This document shows, in pieces, positions 52,501-63,370 of a DNA stretch of 64,000 nt (position 1 is its first letter; every line of letters begins with the position of its first letter). The stretch is taken from positions 6,958,501 through 7,022,500 of the forward strand of contig NC_066267.1 in assembly GCF_905404315.1 (NCBI RefSeq), given 5' to 3'. This stretch comes from Leptidea sinapis. Taxonomy: Eukaryota; Arthropoda; Insecta; Lepidoptera; Pieridae. The translations under genes were made by a program, and so were the position numbers. The notes below the pieces were generated by a model. It did no database searches, was not told the DNA's origin, and saw nothing but the letters and a program-made list of their open reading frames with translations.

Positions 52501-55500
52501 ATTATTTAATAGCCTGAGGGCGGTCACTCCATTCCCAATCTGTGGTATCATTAAGAAAGTCATATATGTTATAGTAACCACACAAACGTTTTTTAACAAT
52601 TATTTTGAATAACGTAATACTTTTGTTTTGAACATTTTCTGGGATCTTGTTGTAAAAGCATATACATCGCCCCACAAAAGACTTACTTACTCGACTTAGC
52701 CGTGTAGTAGGCATCATGAGTTTATGTCTGTTCCTGGTGTTAACATTATGGTTATGACAGTTTCTGGCAAATTCACTTATGTGCCTATGAACATACATTA
52801 CATTATCAAGAATATATTGAGAAGCAACAGTCAAGATGATTCATTTTGTCTGTTAGTCTGCAAAGGCTGATTTGAGTCCGTTGTTTTCATCACTAGATAT
52901 ATTTATATAATTTCATGAAGCCTCCGACTTGAACAACTATCAATGAGCTTCCTCGTGCGGTGTTTCCAGGACGATACTACATGGATACTTCATCTTCCAT
53001 GAAAAATATCGTGAGAGCAATATGTTATGATTATTGTAAATAAAATCGTTTTAGTCTAAAAACGTACGTATTTTTACAGATAGTGAGCGAGAACGCTATA
53101 GGACAAGTGAAGGAGGAAGCAAGAATACAATCAGCAATTGGTCACCATATTTTCATAGCCGGCGCTGTTTCGCGGTGGCAGACCAAGAAAAGACTTTACA
53201 TTGGTAAGTTTGTTTAGTAACTCAGCTGTTTCTTATGTAAACATTATTGTGTTTCGGTCTGAAGGACGCCGTAGATATTGAAATTACTGGGCAAATGAGA
53301 CTAGACACCTTTTGTCTTAAGGTGACGAGCGCAATTGTCCGCGCCGCTTAGAATTTTTGGGTTTTTCAGGAATTCCGAGCGGCACTGCATTGTAATGGGC
53401 ATGGCGTATTAATTACCATCAGCTGAACGTTCTACTAGTCTCTTATTTTGATAAAATAAAATGCTCTTGTAGACCGCAAAAGGAATATCTTGGGTGAAAC
53501 ATTTTGCTGTAAGAAATGCAAAGATCAGATTGTAATTGTTATAGACCATTAATACTTAGCATCAGGTCCATCCAGTTGCTTGTAGCGTCGCTTAAAAATA
53601 ACGACGCAACTTACAGCCCAAAGACTCTGGAACCTTCCGTGAAACAACAGGTTTAAGTAGATGAATTGGACGGTTGCCAAAAAAACCGTTGGTAATATCA
53701 ATAATAGTAAGAAAGTCGAATATTAATAAATAGAACTAAGATCGGAGTAAAGAAAACATAGTTACGAGTAGGTACAGATATAATTATCGTGTGCCTAATA
53801 ATTTATCATTATATTAGTATTACCATCACCGGACGCAAGCTATAAATTTCTGTAGATCATAAGTTTATCATTATATAGTAAGATTATTATTCTCGATTCT
53901 TCCGTTAGAAAATTTAGTATTCGCGGTCTAATTCGATCATTCAGGTGTAGGGTTTTTTGTCTCAGTTTTAAATTTATTTATTTGTAGCTTATTATAGGTA
54001 CTTCAAAAGAAAACATTTACTTATGACATTATATTTTGCCGTATTATAATGACTCGAACTCAGATCAGATCACACGAGAATAAGTCTGAATCATAGAATG
54101 ATAAACAATATGATACTAGAAGTGATATAGTTATAGCTTATAGATTAGTAAATTTTTCTTCATATGCAATTTGTAAAACAATATTAGTAAATAAATTATT
54201 AGTATGTATTTTTCCATCTGATATTATTGTCGATATAGTAGTGAACCGATTCGGTTCTGGCACTCACCGGCTGCTGCCGCGGCACGCTACGCTCGTCACG
54301 TGCGCTGTGATTAATAGTGTTCATTTGTTTGGGATCTACTAGTGAACAAAGGCCGATTCGTTTAGATAACAATTAATGAAAAATAAAGATTATTCAATAA
54401 AAAATAGACCAATTAGAGACGGTCTCATAAACTAACAACCAGTTAAATTGTGAAAATATCATAGCCTTACAATTTCACTATAGTGTAACCCTAACATTAC
54501 AATGTCACTAATACCAGGTCTTTAAATTGTAAGAAATGAAGTCGATTGACAATCTATCGTAATATTATAATATCACTAGTGAAATGGTAATATCACGGCT
54601 TTGACTATATACCTACTTGCGACAGGTACACGTAATTCTTAAATGAATTAACTATAAAGGTAAACGAATATAATCTTTGTTTACATTACTACTAACATAA
54701 TTTACCGGTTTAAAATGTGTTAGTTCTTGAAAAAAGGCCAGGTCAAGAGTACCCTAAACCGGAGAGCATGTATGAAAGGAATAATGAAAGTGGACGAAGC
54801 GAAAGAAGTATGTAAGGATCGTAGCAAGTGGAAAGAAGTGGTCTCTGCCTACCCCTACGGGAAAGAGGCGTGAATTTATGTATGTATGTATGTATGTAAA
54901 ATGTGTTAGTAAGTAGTAAGGTGAGTATGGAACAACTCGTAAATATAGCGTATTTCAGTACTTATATGTAAATGGGGAAACCACGACCTGCAACTATAAC
55001 AATCAAGCCTCCGTTACATTTCATAGGAGTATTTTTAACAGAACTGCAGTTTTTTTAAAAATAAAATTTAAGGGTACATGTTTTCACAAATATATTTTTA
55101 ACTTATTCTTATTGCCGTTGTTTCGCACACCTATGCAGAACAAGTCTCTCAATATCCCGACTGCTGCAAGCCTATACAAACAATTAGTACTTAATTTTTT
55201 TTTATTACCGTCTTATTTAGATTTCTATGATCTGAATGCTTAACCGCCGATAATAATATATTTAGCGCGAAATATCACACTGCAATCAAAATAAGCAAAA
55301 ACACATCTTACAATACTAACCCAAAATAAAATATCATAATTTGTAATTTTTGATAAAATATTAATATGTTTTGAATTTTTAAACTTTAAGATAAAAAAAA
55401 AAACCTTTCTTAAACTTGTTTTTAGGGCTCATCAAACTTAGCCCTCCAAAAAAAATTTTTTTCTATTTTTGAATTTTCAATATCGCATATCGTTAGTTCG

Positions 55501-58500
55501 TAGTTTGTTCTTAATTGTTCGCTATAAATAATTGTTTGTTCTTTTGTTGTTTATTTAAAAACAATTAATAAAAAATGGGGGGAAACGCCTACTATTTGGT
55601 TCTGGCACTCGCCGGCCGCTACCGCGGCACGCTACGCTCGGCTCGTGCGTTGTTTTAACTGTTCTAACATAACCTAACCTAACCCTAAATTTTAATGAAT
55701 TGCAAATTAAGGCTAACTTTCTTGAGCTTGTTTTTAGTTGATAAAGATTATCTTTATATCTTGTGCGATGCCACTGAATCTTTTTTTAATTCTGCTGGGA
55801 ACTGCCTGTGTGTGCAGCTTGTTAATAATATAAGTTCGCAAATCACTAGTCACTCGTTGTAGTCGTGATAATCACACAGCTATTACTTATCTGACTGTGA
55901 AATATTGGAACATAGACGATACGATACCACATAAAATATTTGAACCATCGCTCAAACTATCAGTTTTAATAACTGTGATATAGTAACATTAATTAATATA
56001 CTTAACATTAATATAATTAATAAACTAATTATTAGTATATTATAATAATTATAATAGATATTATTTTGTACTATGTTTTGATTGTCATACAATCATTTGA
56101 ACAGTGAGATTATTCTCGTTACCTGAAATTAAAAGATTGTTTTGGAAGCTTTTATTAAATCCATATATATATAAAAATGAATTGCTGTTCGTTAGTCTCG
56201 CTAAAACTCGAGAACGGCTGGGCCGATTTGGCAAATTTAGGTCTTGAATTATTTGTGGAAGTCCAGAGAAGGTTTAAAAGGTGAATAAATAAGAAAATGC
56301 TGCTAAATTATATAAAAACAACAAATTTGTTTTTCCTTTAATGTGTCCATACATAATTTCTATGAGAGAATGTATTGACGCACGGTTTGACAGTTCTGCT
56401 GTGAAACAATATCATTACGACAGCAGGGTGCATATTTTACGAACTAATTCTTGATGTTATGATATATTATTGACAAATTCATATAAAAATATTATTTTAT
56501 TTATTATATTCAGAACAACGTCTGTCGGGTCAGCTAGTGTGAAAATATATTAAGAGCTTGTATAACAGGTTCTCGTTTTTATAATTTATAATAGGTACTG
56601 AATAATACTCGTTTTTAAAATAGAATAGAGAAAAGTGTTTTTTTTTCTCGGATTAATTTTTTTACCCATAGTCGCCTAATAAACGTATATATAGTGAACG
56701 CTTTCAGATACGAAACTAGGAAGAAACACATACCTTATACAAATCCACAGCAGGAGCCAATAGTCATTATTTACGATATGTTGTGATAAATATTTGACCA
56801 ATGGGCATTCAGCATAAGCACCCGCTTACCTCAGTTGGTGGAATTGTTTCCATTGGGAATATATACTGGGTGTTAGGAGCCTACCAGGTTATAAGGTCGA
56901 CGAATGAATGAAATGTCATCAGAATTGTCACAACATATTTAATAACTAAATTCTGTATGATAACAGGAAACGGTTAGCATTCAGCTTAATATATCGAATG
57001 ACCCGTTTGTGCATTTATCCACCCCTGTCATTAAAAGAACACACATTTTACATAAAAGTAACAATATGAATGTGAAGGGATACTCCCTTCCCAAGATTTC
57101 AGAAATACACAAATCGCAAGTGCACACAAATGTTTAGTTTAACCCGTGCCAATAAAGAAAGGAATCTATAATGGCGGCCACTATCCATCTATCTACCATC
57201 CTTATTTCGTTGTGAGACCGACCTGTATCGCCGCCATTTTAAAGGAGACATTTTTTTTGTTCGACGTTTAGATCCACCTCGAAATGTGGTGTATAATATT
57301 GAAACATATATTGATTTATTCCTTATAATCTCAAGATTACAGCAGTATATTAAGTTAGAAATGGTCTAACCGGAATACTGAGAAATACGACAAAATGTGA
57401 ACGTCAAAATAACCTAAAAATTATATAGAAATGTTAGTAATAAGCTATTACGTAATATCTTGACATAAAACAGAAACGGCTATAATTAAGTAGGGGTGTA
57501 AGTTGTACTATCTGATATCAAAATAAACAGAGCCTGCCCAAAAAGTAAGGATGCAGCTGATAAAAGATGGTTTACAATGATGCACAGAACAAAAATTTTC
57601 ATCACACAAGTATATTAATAGTCCCAGGCGGGTGTACACCGACACCCCAATACTTCAGTTAAGCAGTCGGGGCAATCACCATAACCACTATACCAGAAAG
57701 CTTGCCAAAAATACTTAACAACCATTATTATAATTTCAAAGTCATGTCTTAATAAAATAAGTATTTCATATAAATACTATTGAGGTAAGGTTTTGTACAC
57801 TGTTCATCATAGGAAGAAAACCACATTGTTTATATAGTATAAATATTTATTAGTCAAATAGTTATTATCATGTCTTATATTTAGAATCTTATCCAGAAAC
57901 GATGCAGGTGGCTCAATCTCATCTTGATACCCGGCCCTAAATACCACCCAACAGACATTTCATGTTCACAGCAACCAACAGAATGTCTACCCACCAAACC
58001 ATTGAAACAGTATCCGGCAAGAGTAGCTCTAGTATTAGAAATCGATGGGTCAACTAGTAGGTAAGTTTTTCTACTTGTGTGCCTTGAATGTATCCTACCC
58101 CGTAGAAGGTATTTATTTTAAACAACATTTTGTGTTCTCTGGAAGCCCAGTTCAAGTCTCCAGGCATCTCAGACACTAATTAATGTTTTCGCACATAACG
58201 AGGAAATCGTGCTGCAGAATTTACACAAGACTCTCTGGAGTATAATATGCTGTAAATGCGATATAAAAATCTATGAAATAAACTAAATAATTATCATAAT
58301 GCAAAATAAACTTTCAGGTAACTCGAAAGAAACCAATGATATTATATACAATAATAATTAAGAGGTAGATATCGCACTAGCGCGCGCAAAATGTTGCAGA
58401 CAAATTCAGACAATTGTTGTAATTTCATTTAATCGGCTAATAGCAGCGAGCTAAGCGGAACGTTTTTGTGACAATAATAATCTAAAATGCCAACCTGTGT

Positions 58501-61500
58501 GTTAAGAAAATGTAAATGTGGTATAGAATGAGATTAGTAATAGCAGGCTATTTCATATTTTATTAGTACTTAATCTTGGAATGTATGTAACGTACCAGGA
58601 GGTCTACTCGCAAAATCGACAACGACACATTTGGAACGATATGATAATACTCCGAATATACCGCAACTACCCTGTCTGCTGCGGGATGATCGAGGTAGTA
58701 TATTTTAGGACAATTTAGGAAATGATGAGGCGTTGTTGCAGTAAATGTAATACGAAATTTAAAATTTTTAATAAACAATTGCGTATAGCTGAACTATCAA
58801 ACTACAAAAACAAGTTTTAGGGTAGGAAGCGGACGTAGACAGTAAGTGCCATCTGCTTGCGTAGGAGTTTTTTCAGTAACACTGCCCTTTCGGTATATCC
58901 CTTGCTAACTGCAGAAGAATCAATGGATCATTTTATGTTTCTCCCATTATCTTATTGTAATAAACCCTCAACAGAAATACATTCATAAATAATATAATAT
59001 ACAAGAAATAATAATTGTAAACTTAAAACTTTTTGGGAGCCGTCGTTAGTAAAATTGTAAAAATGGAACCCTTATTGTTAATACATTTCAGTTTTGTTTA
59101 GATATGTCTGTATATTTTTTATTATTTTATGTACAAATAATTTGTATCATCATTATGGCTATATATTATAATCAATATTTTTTTTTAAATCAATAACACC
59201 TAATTTAAACTATGTAGTTTTACCACTTTATAACTTTTATTACATGAACTCATGAATTAATCGTATTTTAGGCATAAATCACGGTTTACGATAAAAAATC
59301 ATATCTGGTGAATGATTCTGTGTTTTTGCTATGCAAATACGAAGCAATTAGCAAATTAGACTTATCTCTATTCCACTTGCGATAATTGCATTTACTATCC
59401 TTCTTTGACGTGTAATCGTAATGTAGTGTGCTATTGCAATGTTAAATTATTCATGTGTGCGTTTGTGTATCATTTACAATTACCGAATGTTGTCTAGATA
59501 ACCTATCTATACTTTTAAATATCATTGAAAGAAACGAAAAGTACGGAATTCCGTTTTGACAACATAAAAATCAAAATGACAGATGTGAACTATAAGTTCA
59601 CAAATATAGACTTTGTCTATGTTACTTTATTCCATTGCACGGTAATATTTAACTATGTGCTTAATGCTAAATTAGTTTAATCTCTAAAACAAAAATTGAA
59701 ATGAGGTTCATGGATCCAATAGATATTTGTTACTTTTCAAAAGCAGATAATCACTGTTACTACCACGTTTTGCAGTAATATTTATATTTATTTTCTCACA
59801 TGAATGTTACAAATGTTTCATTGTACGCATTTTATTGCCTTGGTGACAACTGTATGCAGGAAATGTATCAAGTGTTTGCCTTTTTACTATAAATTCATGA
59901 ACCCGGTTAGATTTTACAATTAAATATGGCCTGTTGACAATAATAAATTAATTACAATTTTACTAGCATAATACGATCAATAAACATCACCATATCCAGT
60001 GGGCCCAAAAATAAGTGTCTCCTTTGTTTCCTTATTGGCACGGGTAATCGTTGGCAAAAAGTATATGATTTGTGGCGTTGCGGGAAAGTGGATACCATGA
60101 TTTTGAACACTGCAACTTTTAGAGGCTATACGTTAATTAAAACGCGTTATGAATACTACCGAAAAATAAGAATAAAAAAAACAAAAAGAATAAAATTATA
60201 TGATTTATTAATAATAAACTATATAAAATGACTAAACATAATTTGAACACAATGTAACAGGAAATATTAGGATAAATGAAAAAAATATTGCATTTATCCT
60301 CAACAGCTTAATTTTAAAGGTTCACTTTTTAAGAACTTAAGGCTCATACTCGTCTAAGACGCTTCAAATTGGACGTAGTTCTTGAAAAATGTTTCAAGCC
60401 ACAAACATCACATTTTAAGGATTTCGTGTTTAAAGTTTAATAAATATTAGTGTATTCCGTACAATATGTGGGTTAGGCTACTATAGTCATGATTTAATTT
60501 AAAGAGTGACAGTAGGGTCATATTTTGTCAGTCCGTTAATATGAATCACGTGACCAGTTTTGTGTTCGTAACTCAATTTCGACATGATTGTGGTTTGGAA
60601 CATTTTTCTGGAATTACGTCCAATTATGGCAGAGACGGCGTCTTAAAAAACGCTGGCAACGAGCCTCTTAAGAAGTCTCTAGAACAAGCGAATTGATTGA
60701 ATCAGCGGAGATTGAATATTTTGCAGAAACCTATAATTTGTTTGTCTACTAGCTGGTGCAGAATGCACCTAAGTCCAACTCACAGCTTAGGCCGAGAGGT
60801 CTATAGAGCGTACTTAGATTGCTCAGACTTTACGTAGAACTAGCCGAGTTTGACCATAATTTTGACATCGTTTTGAGCTTATCTTTAGAAAGCCCAATAT
60901 TAAAGTCAAGTTCGCGTTTTATCACACTCGGCTAAGTTTTATGTAGATTGAGGACTCTCTATAGATCTTTGCCTAAGAGTTAGGGTTATAAGCGTCCTCG
61001 AAGAATCTGCCCACGAGGAACCTCCCAACCGAACCACTGGGTTAATCAGTGGGATGCTCTTTTGCACAGGATTCCGGCTTGATTATGGGTACCAAAACGG
61101 TGCCTATTTCTGCCGTGAAGCAATAACGTGTAAGTATTACTGTGTTTCGGTCTGAAGGGCTCCGTAGTTAGTGAAATTACTAGGCAAATGAGACTTAACA
61201 TCTTACATCTCAAGGTGCGAGCGCAGTTGTAGTGCCGCTCATAATTTTTGGGTTTATTCAAGAATTCTGAGCGGTACTGCATTCTAATGGGCGGGGCTAA
61301 CAATTACCATTAGCTGAACGTCCAGCTCGTCTCGTCCCTTATTTTAGTAAAAAAAAATCGGCAACTTGTAACTCTGCTTCAAACCAATTCGACACGTGCT
61401 TCGCCTTTACACTTGGCATCCTGTCGAGGAGAGGTTGGAGAGGAGAGGAGATGTTAACTCGCCGGACACTGGAACAAGTTGCTCTATGACAGCCGCCTTC

Positions 61501-63025
61501 ATTCAGACGGACGCGGACGATCGGACTGCGGAGTCCTTCGAGTACGGAACACTTGATCCCGGCAACACGTGTACCTAATCTTCGATAACGTTCGTACGGT
61601 CTGCATATAGTTATTGTTTTTAGATAACAAGTGACCTACTATTGAAGTTGGTTGATCCGTCGATATCGTTGTCTCGCCCAGACCGTTATGAGTAATTTGG
61701 AAATGAGGTCAGCGGGTGTCACGCGGTCAAAAGTAATTTAAATTTAGTATTCTGGCGATTTGGAGGTCATTGCCGAGACTTGCAAACGTGATTAATAACT
61801 GACATTTACAATTATTGTACAAAAAGTATCACAAAAATAAACAACGAACGAATACCAACGAATTAAAACACACTTCAATTGCAAATTGTATTATTTTTAT
61901 AATTTTCATTTAGAATGCGAGTGTTGAAATATTCTTGTTTAATCATAGTGTAAAGTGCCGATATTTATGTTATACAAAGAAAGGTAACATAGAGTGTAAC
62001 TTAAATTTTCTAAAGTATCGGTATTTTTTTTTAAATCTACACTCGTCAAATGGGCTCATAGGCTGCAAGTTATTACATATTTCATTATATGTATCAGGCG
62101 GAAGTGTTTGAGAATGTGTAACGTGTTCTATATATATGCACATATTATGTATGTTTTAATGTAGACATGAAATTATCGTGAGCATTTTAAAACCAGGCGT
62201 CTACTATTTAATATTATATTGAAGCAGTCAGTCTCCTTTCGAAGCCTGAGGCACTCATACATTTCAATTGTAATTATTCACAGTTCTAATAAATTTCTTT
62301 TTTTTTAATTTGTTTTACCGATTACTATACTGGTTCGTTACAATTTGCTTACAAAGTATGTGTCAGACTGAATCTGTTTTAAAATGGTTAAAATAGTCTG
62401 TTTCAAACACGCTAAAGAGCAAAAAATTCTCCTAGGTATTCGAAAATATCCTAATATTAGATAAATCGGTTAATGATAATGGTTGAAATTTAAAATTTAC
62501 ATTTATTCATGCCTTATCGACGACAGATGAAAATTATATAAATTATCAAAAATCTTATTTTGCAAATTGAATAATGGAATATTTTTATTAAATTACTGTA
62601 TTATCATCGGTCCTCGATAAATCTACGAAGTTTGAACGAAATCTGGCCGTTTAAAGTGGGTCAAAATAGCGCCCGAATGATTCGGTTACAAACAAATATA
62701 CAAACAGGTGAAGCTAATAAAAAGGGTATGAAAATACAAGCAACAGTTCCATTGTGCTCTGGTTAGGAATCACAAACCGTTCTCCCCTTAGTGAACAATG
62801 TTCTATTATTACTCAATGTCGAATATTCCAGAAACTAGAATGTTCCCCAATAATAAGTATGTTATCAAATACAACGCGTGCGCCCTCGTCGCTATTGCAA
62901 GAAAGGATTGTTTTCAGTTTCAGAATACATTCCGTGCGGTGAGCTGCTAGCATTATTAGAGAAGTACTCGACGTTGCCTGAGGAGCTTGTGAAGATATTC
63001 GTTGCGGAAATTGCCATCGCAATCG
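46494..63025 (+). CDS. RSKR: RSKR-like protein kinase (ribosomal protein S6 kinase-related), 5' five exons, partial
   Basis: Five exons join in phase to 221 codons plus one base. It begins MGNLYSKD; Gly2 with Ser6 makes N-myristoylation and membrane attachment plausible. A basic Ser/Arg-rich linker follows, then SIFLPEFQI just before the kinase domain, matching FLPEF in human SgK494/RSKR. The kinase N-lobe has LAQGAFGEVFKV (first Gly of the loop is Ala, as in the human protein), YALKVLQKAQ (the ATP-anchoring Lys), VKEEARIQ (helix C Glu), LYIVSEYIPCGELL (hinge) and KIFVAEIAIAIG. The catalytic loop and DFG lie past the right edge. Substrate unknown; the family is an AGC-like kinase related to S6 kinases. 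Intron 4 is 9.7 kb. Confidence 0.9.
46815..46927 (+). CDS. RSKR: RSKR-like kinase exon 2
   Basis: FSLSQFVGNLSGRSFVSVTS then NQSVYSAARPWSRVSRR; acceptor ACATGCAG|TTCAGT, donor GAAG|GTGAGT, phase 2. A Ser-rich linker; the Arg-Trp junction is completed by exon 3. Confidence 0.8.
47785..47910 (-). repeat. LINE tail scraps
   Basis: TTTTTTTTATGGAATAGGAG (end of the 6648 family, reversed) followed by an (AAATC)n-like run and CAAAATATTTTATTGCAAGT, a second tail. Both are very short. Confidence 0.55.
48129..48357 (+). CDS. RSKR: RSKR-like kinase exon 3 (glycine loop, VAIK Lys)
   Basis: Encodes WNDSTLNSPLEASKTAWPVA to YALKVLQKAQ. Acceptor TTATTTCAG|GTGG, donor CAG|GTAAAT, phase 0. Confidence 0.93.
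48648..48795. mobile_element. small foldback MITE
   Basis: TTACCACTAGTTGCAGAAAG at the left and CTGCAACTAGTGGTTAG at the right are inverted, with arms of about 50 bp (TAAGTTAATG.TTTCATTA inside). Lies in kinase intron 3. Confidence 0.75.
49370..49490 (+). repeat. short dispersed repeat (CCATAAATTACG type)
   Basis: GGCCATCCATAAATTACGGC followed by AAGGGGGAGCGAGTG and GACATCACATTTTTTC resembles a motif block often seen in insect transposon ends. Single copy here, call weak. Confidence 0.35.
49815..49925 (+). repeat. jockey-like LINE 3' tail
   Basis: GAAGCCCACTGAGTTTCTTG, CGCCCGTTCTTTTCAAGTCT, GAGGCATTA...; same tail family as 26205-26340 and (reversed) 51041-51165. Confidence 0.7.
50371..50551. 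mobile_element. small MITE with ATACGTCTA ends, copy 2
   Basis: ATACGTTAG...CTAGACGTAT, collinear with 11584-11756 (TGTTAGACAATCGA, GTGTGCGTGA, ACTCGCGATTT). Left end has one deletion. Confidence 0.65.
50690..50872 (+). mobile_element. Helitron-type 3' end
   Basis: Ends GCGGACGGAGTCGCGGGTAG then CAGCTGG, like the ends at 12803 and 32861. The 5' part is missing or too diverged. Confidence 0.55.
51207..52493 (+). mobile_element. mariner element, DD34D, in LINE
   Basis: The terminal inverted repeats CGAGGGCTGCACTAAAAGTA and (right, complement) CGAAGGCTGCACTAAAAGTA differ by one base in the first 20. TA at 51205-51206 and 52494-52495. 1,287 bp, standard mariner size. Inserted in the LINE's 3' untranslated part. 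Confidence 0.93.
51383..52428 (+). pseudogene. mariner DD34D transposase, broken
   Basis: From MELTRENSRAMIYYDFRSGL to GEYFEKQ and TAA, about 348 codons in size. Visible blocks: LTQKQCVDRM, DPRQGRPKTAVT (hinge), DIGMSQIQIILHEQLGVKKL, SGDES (first Asp), GHVATIPLEGQKTVNAEWY, ILHHDNASSHTA (second Asp), YSPDLSPNDFYTFPKI (third Asp, 34 between) and RGQRFSTSEEAVDA. Stops near 51491, 51523, 51925 and 52312 and a frameshift make it inactive. Confidence 0.9.
53080..53203 (+). CDS. RSKR: RSKR-like kinase exon 4 (helix C)
   Basis: IVSENAIGQVKEEARIQSAI then GHHIFIAGAVSRWQTKKRLY and Ile, ending in phase 1. Acceptor TTTTTACAG|ATAGTG, donor TTG|GTAAGT. Confidence 0.92.
53240..53460 (+). repeat. dispersed repeat (GTGTTTCGGTCTGAAGG), copy 1
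   Basis: Shares GTGTTTCGGTCTGAAGG, ACTGGGCAAATGAGACT, GAGCGGCACTGCATTGTAAT and ACCATCAGCTGAACGT with 61040-61355 and 63085-63370. Probably a SINE or a LINE tail; ends TTATTTTGATAAAATAAAA. Confidence 0.75.
53460..54720. other. intronic DNA without recognised gene
   Basis: Part of kinase intron 4. A GC-rich patch near 54260-54310 (GGTTCTGGCACTCACCGGCT) recurs at 55600-55650; otherwise nothing. Confidence 0.45.
54255..54310 (+). repeat. GC-rich repeated patch, partner at 55600-55650
   Basis: GGTTCTGGCACTC.CCGGC.GCT.CCGCGGCACGCTACGCTCG is shared by both places. Class unknown. Confidence 0.6.
54725..54900 (+). pseudogene. RTE-like LINE C-terminal fragment with (TATG)n tail
   Basis: An open frame GQVKSTLNRRACMKGIMKVD...DRSKWKEVVSAYPYGKEA ending in TGA, followed by (TGTA)n. 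The DRSKWK box is typical of the very end of lepidopteran RTE-type ORF2 proteins, whose insertions end in short tandem repeats. Confidence 0.6.
54900..56160. other. intronic DNA without recognised gene
   Basis: AT-rich; besides the GC-rich patch at 55600-55650 nothing is supportable. Confidence 0.4.
56163..56537 (+). mobile_element. Helitron-type element, another family
   Basis: Starts in ATATATATATAAAAATGAAT then TGCTGTTCGTTAGTCTCGCT and AGAACGGCTGGGCCGATTTG, and ends GTCTGTCGGGTCAGCTAG. About 375 bp, non-coding. Confidence 0.8.
56540..58590. other. intronic DNA without recognised gene
   Basis: No family recognised. A short matched pair (GGCGGCCAC... and CGCCGCCATTTT near 57172 and 57229) was noted but not developed. 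Confidence 0.4.
58590..58695. repeat. dispersed repeat, partner of 33200-33345
   Basis: GGAGGTCTACTCGCAAAATC, GACAACGACACATTTGGAAC, ATAATACTCCGAATATACCG match the earlier copy in the same orientation. Confidence 0.65.
58700..60785. other. intronic DNA without recognised gene
   Basis: AT-rich, no open frame over 60 codons with a recognisable motif. Confidence 0.45.
60790..60965. mobile_element. small foldback MITE (GGTCTATAGAGCG family)
   Basis: Left AGGTCTATAGAGCGTACTTA, GACTTTACGTAGAACTAGCC, right CTCGGCTAAGTTTTATGTAG, GGACTCTCTATAGATCT; inverted arms of about 65-70 bp with mismatches. A common lepidopteran non-coding element. Confidence 0.75.
61040..61355 (+). repeat. dispersed repeat (GTGTTTCGGTCTGAAGG), copy 2
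   Basis: Longest copy: CACAGGATTCCGGCTTGATT, GGTACCAAAACGGTGCCTAT, TTCTGCCGTGAAGCA, then the shared core; ends TTATTTTAGTAAAAAAAA. Confidence 0.78.
62525..62727 (+). repeat. dispersed repeat, CATCGGTCCTCGATAAATCTA family, copy 2
   Basis: Collinear with 20520-20720. It ends about 190 bp upstream of kinase exon 5. Confidence 0.75.
62918..63025 (+). CDS. RSKR: RSKR-like kinase exon 5 (hinge)
   Basis: Completes Val then SEYIPCGELLALLEKYSTLP, EELVKIFVAEIAIAI and a phase-1 Gly. Acceptor TTTTCAG|TTTCAG, donor ATCG|GTAAGA. The next exon should begin the YLH...HRD catalytic loop outside the window. Confidence 0.92.
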
Positions 63026-63084
63026 GTAAGAGCAATCGTAGCCAACATTACATTTTGCGATTGTCTATATAACCAGTGGGAGTC

Positions 63085-63370
63085 TCCTTTACACAGGATG
63101 CCGGCTAGATTATAGGTACCACATCGGAGCCTATTTCTGCCATGAAGCAGTAATGTGTAAGTAATTACTGTGTTTCGATCTGAAGAGCGAATTTACTGGG
63201 CAAATGATACTTAACATCTTATGTCTCAACGCGACGAGCGCAATTGTGGTGCCGATCAGAATTTTTTGGTTTTTCAAGAATCCTGAGCGGCATATCATGG
63301 GCATGGCGTATGATACGCCATCGTTCGTCAGCTGAACGTCCTGCTCGTCTCGTACCTTATTGTATAAAAA
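63085..63370 (+). repeat. dispersed repeat (GTGTTTCGGTCTGAAGG), copy 3
   Basis: Starts 60 bp after kinase exon 5 (ACACAGGATGCCGGCTAGAT), ends TTATTGTATAAAAAAAATAC. More diverged than copy 2. Confidence 0.75.

Larger units (their letters stand above)
51041..52840 (-). mobile_element. jockey-like LINE 3' half, split by a DD34D mariner
   Basis: Minus strand. Coding part 52834-52500 (ILDNVMYVHRHISEFARNCH, NIYDFLNDTTDWEWSDRPQ) and, beyond the mariner, the 3' tail 51204-51041 (CCCGCTGAGTTTGTTGCGCC in reverse). Same family as 24370-26340. Its 5' end is truncated near 52840. Confidence 0.88.
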
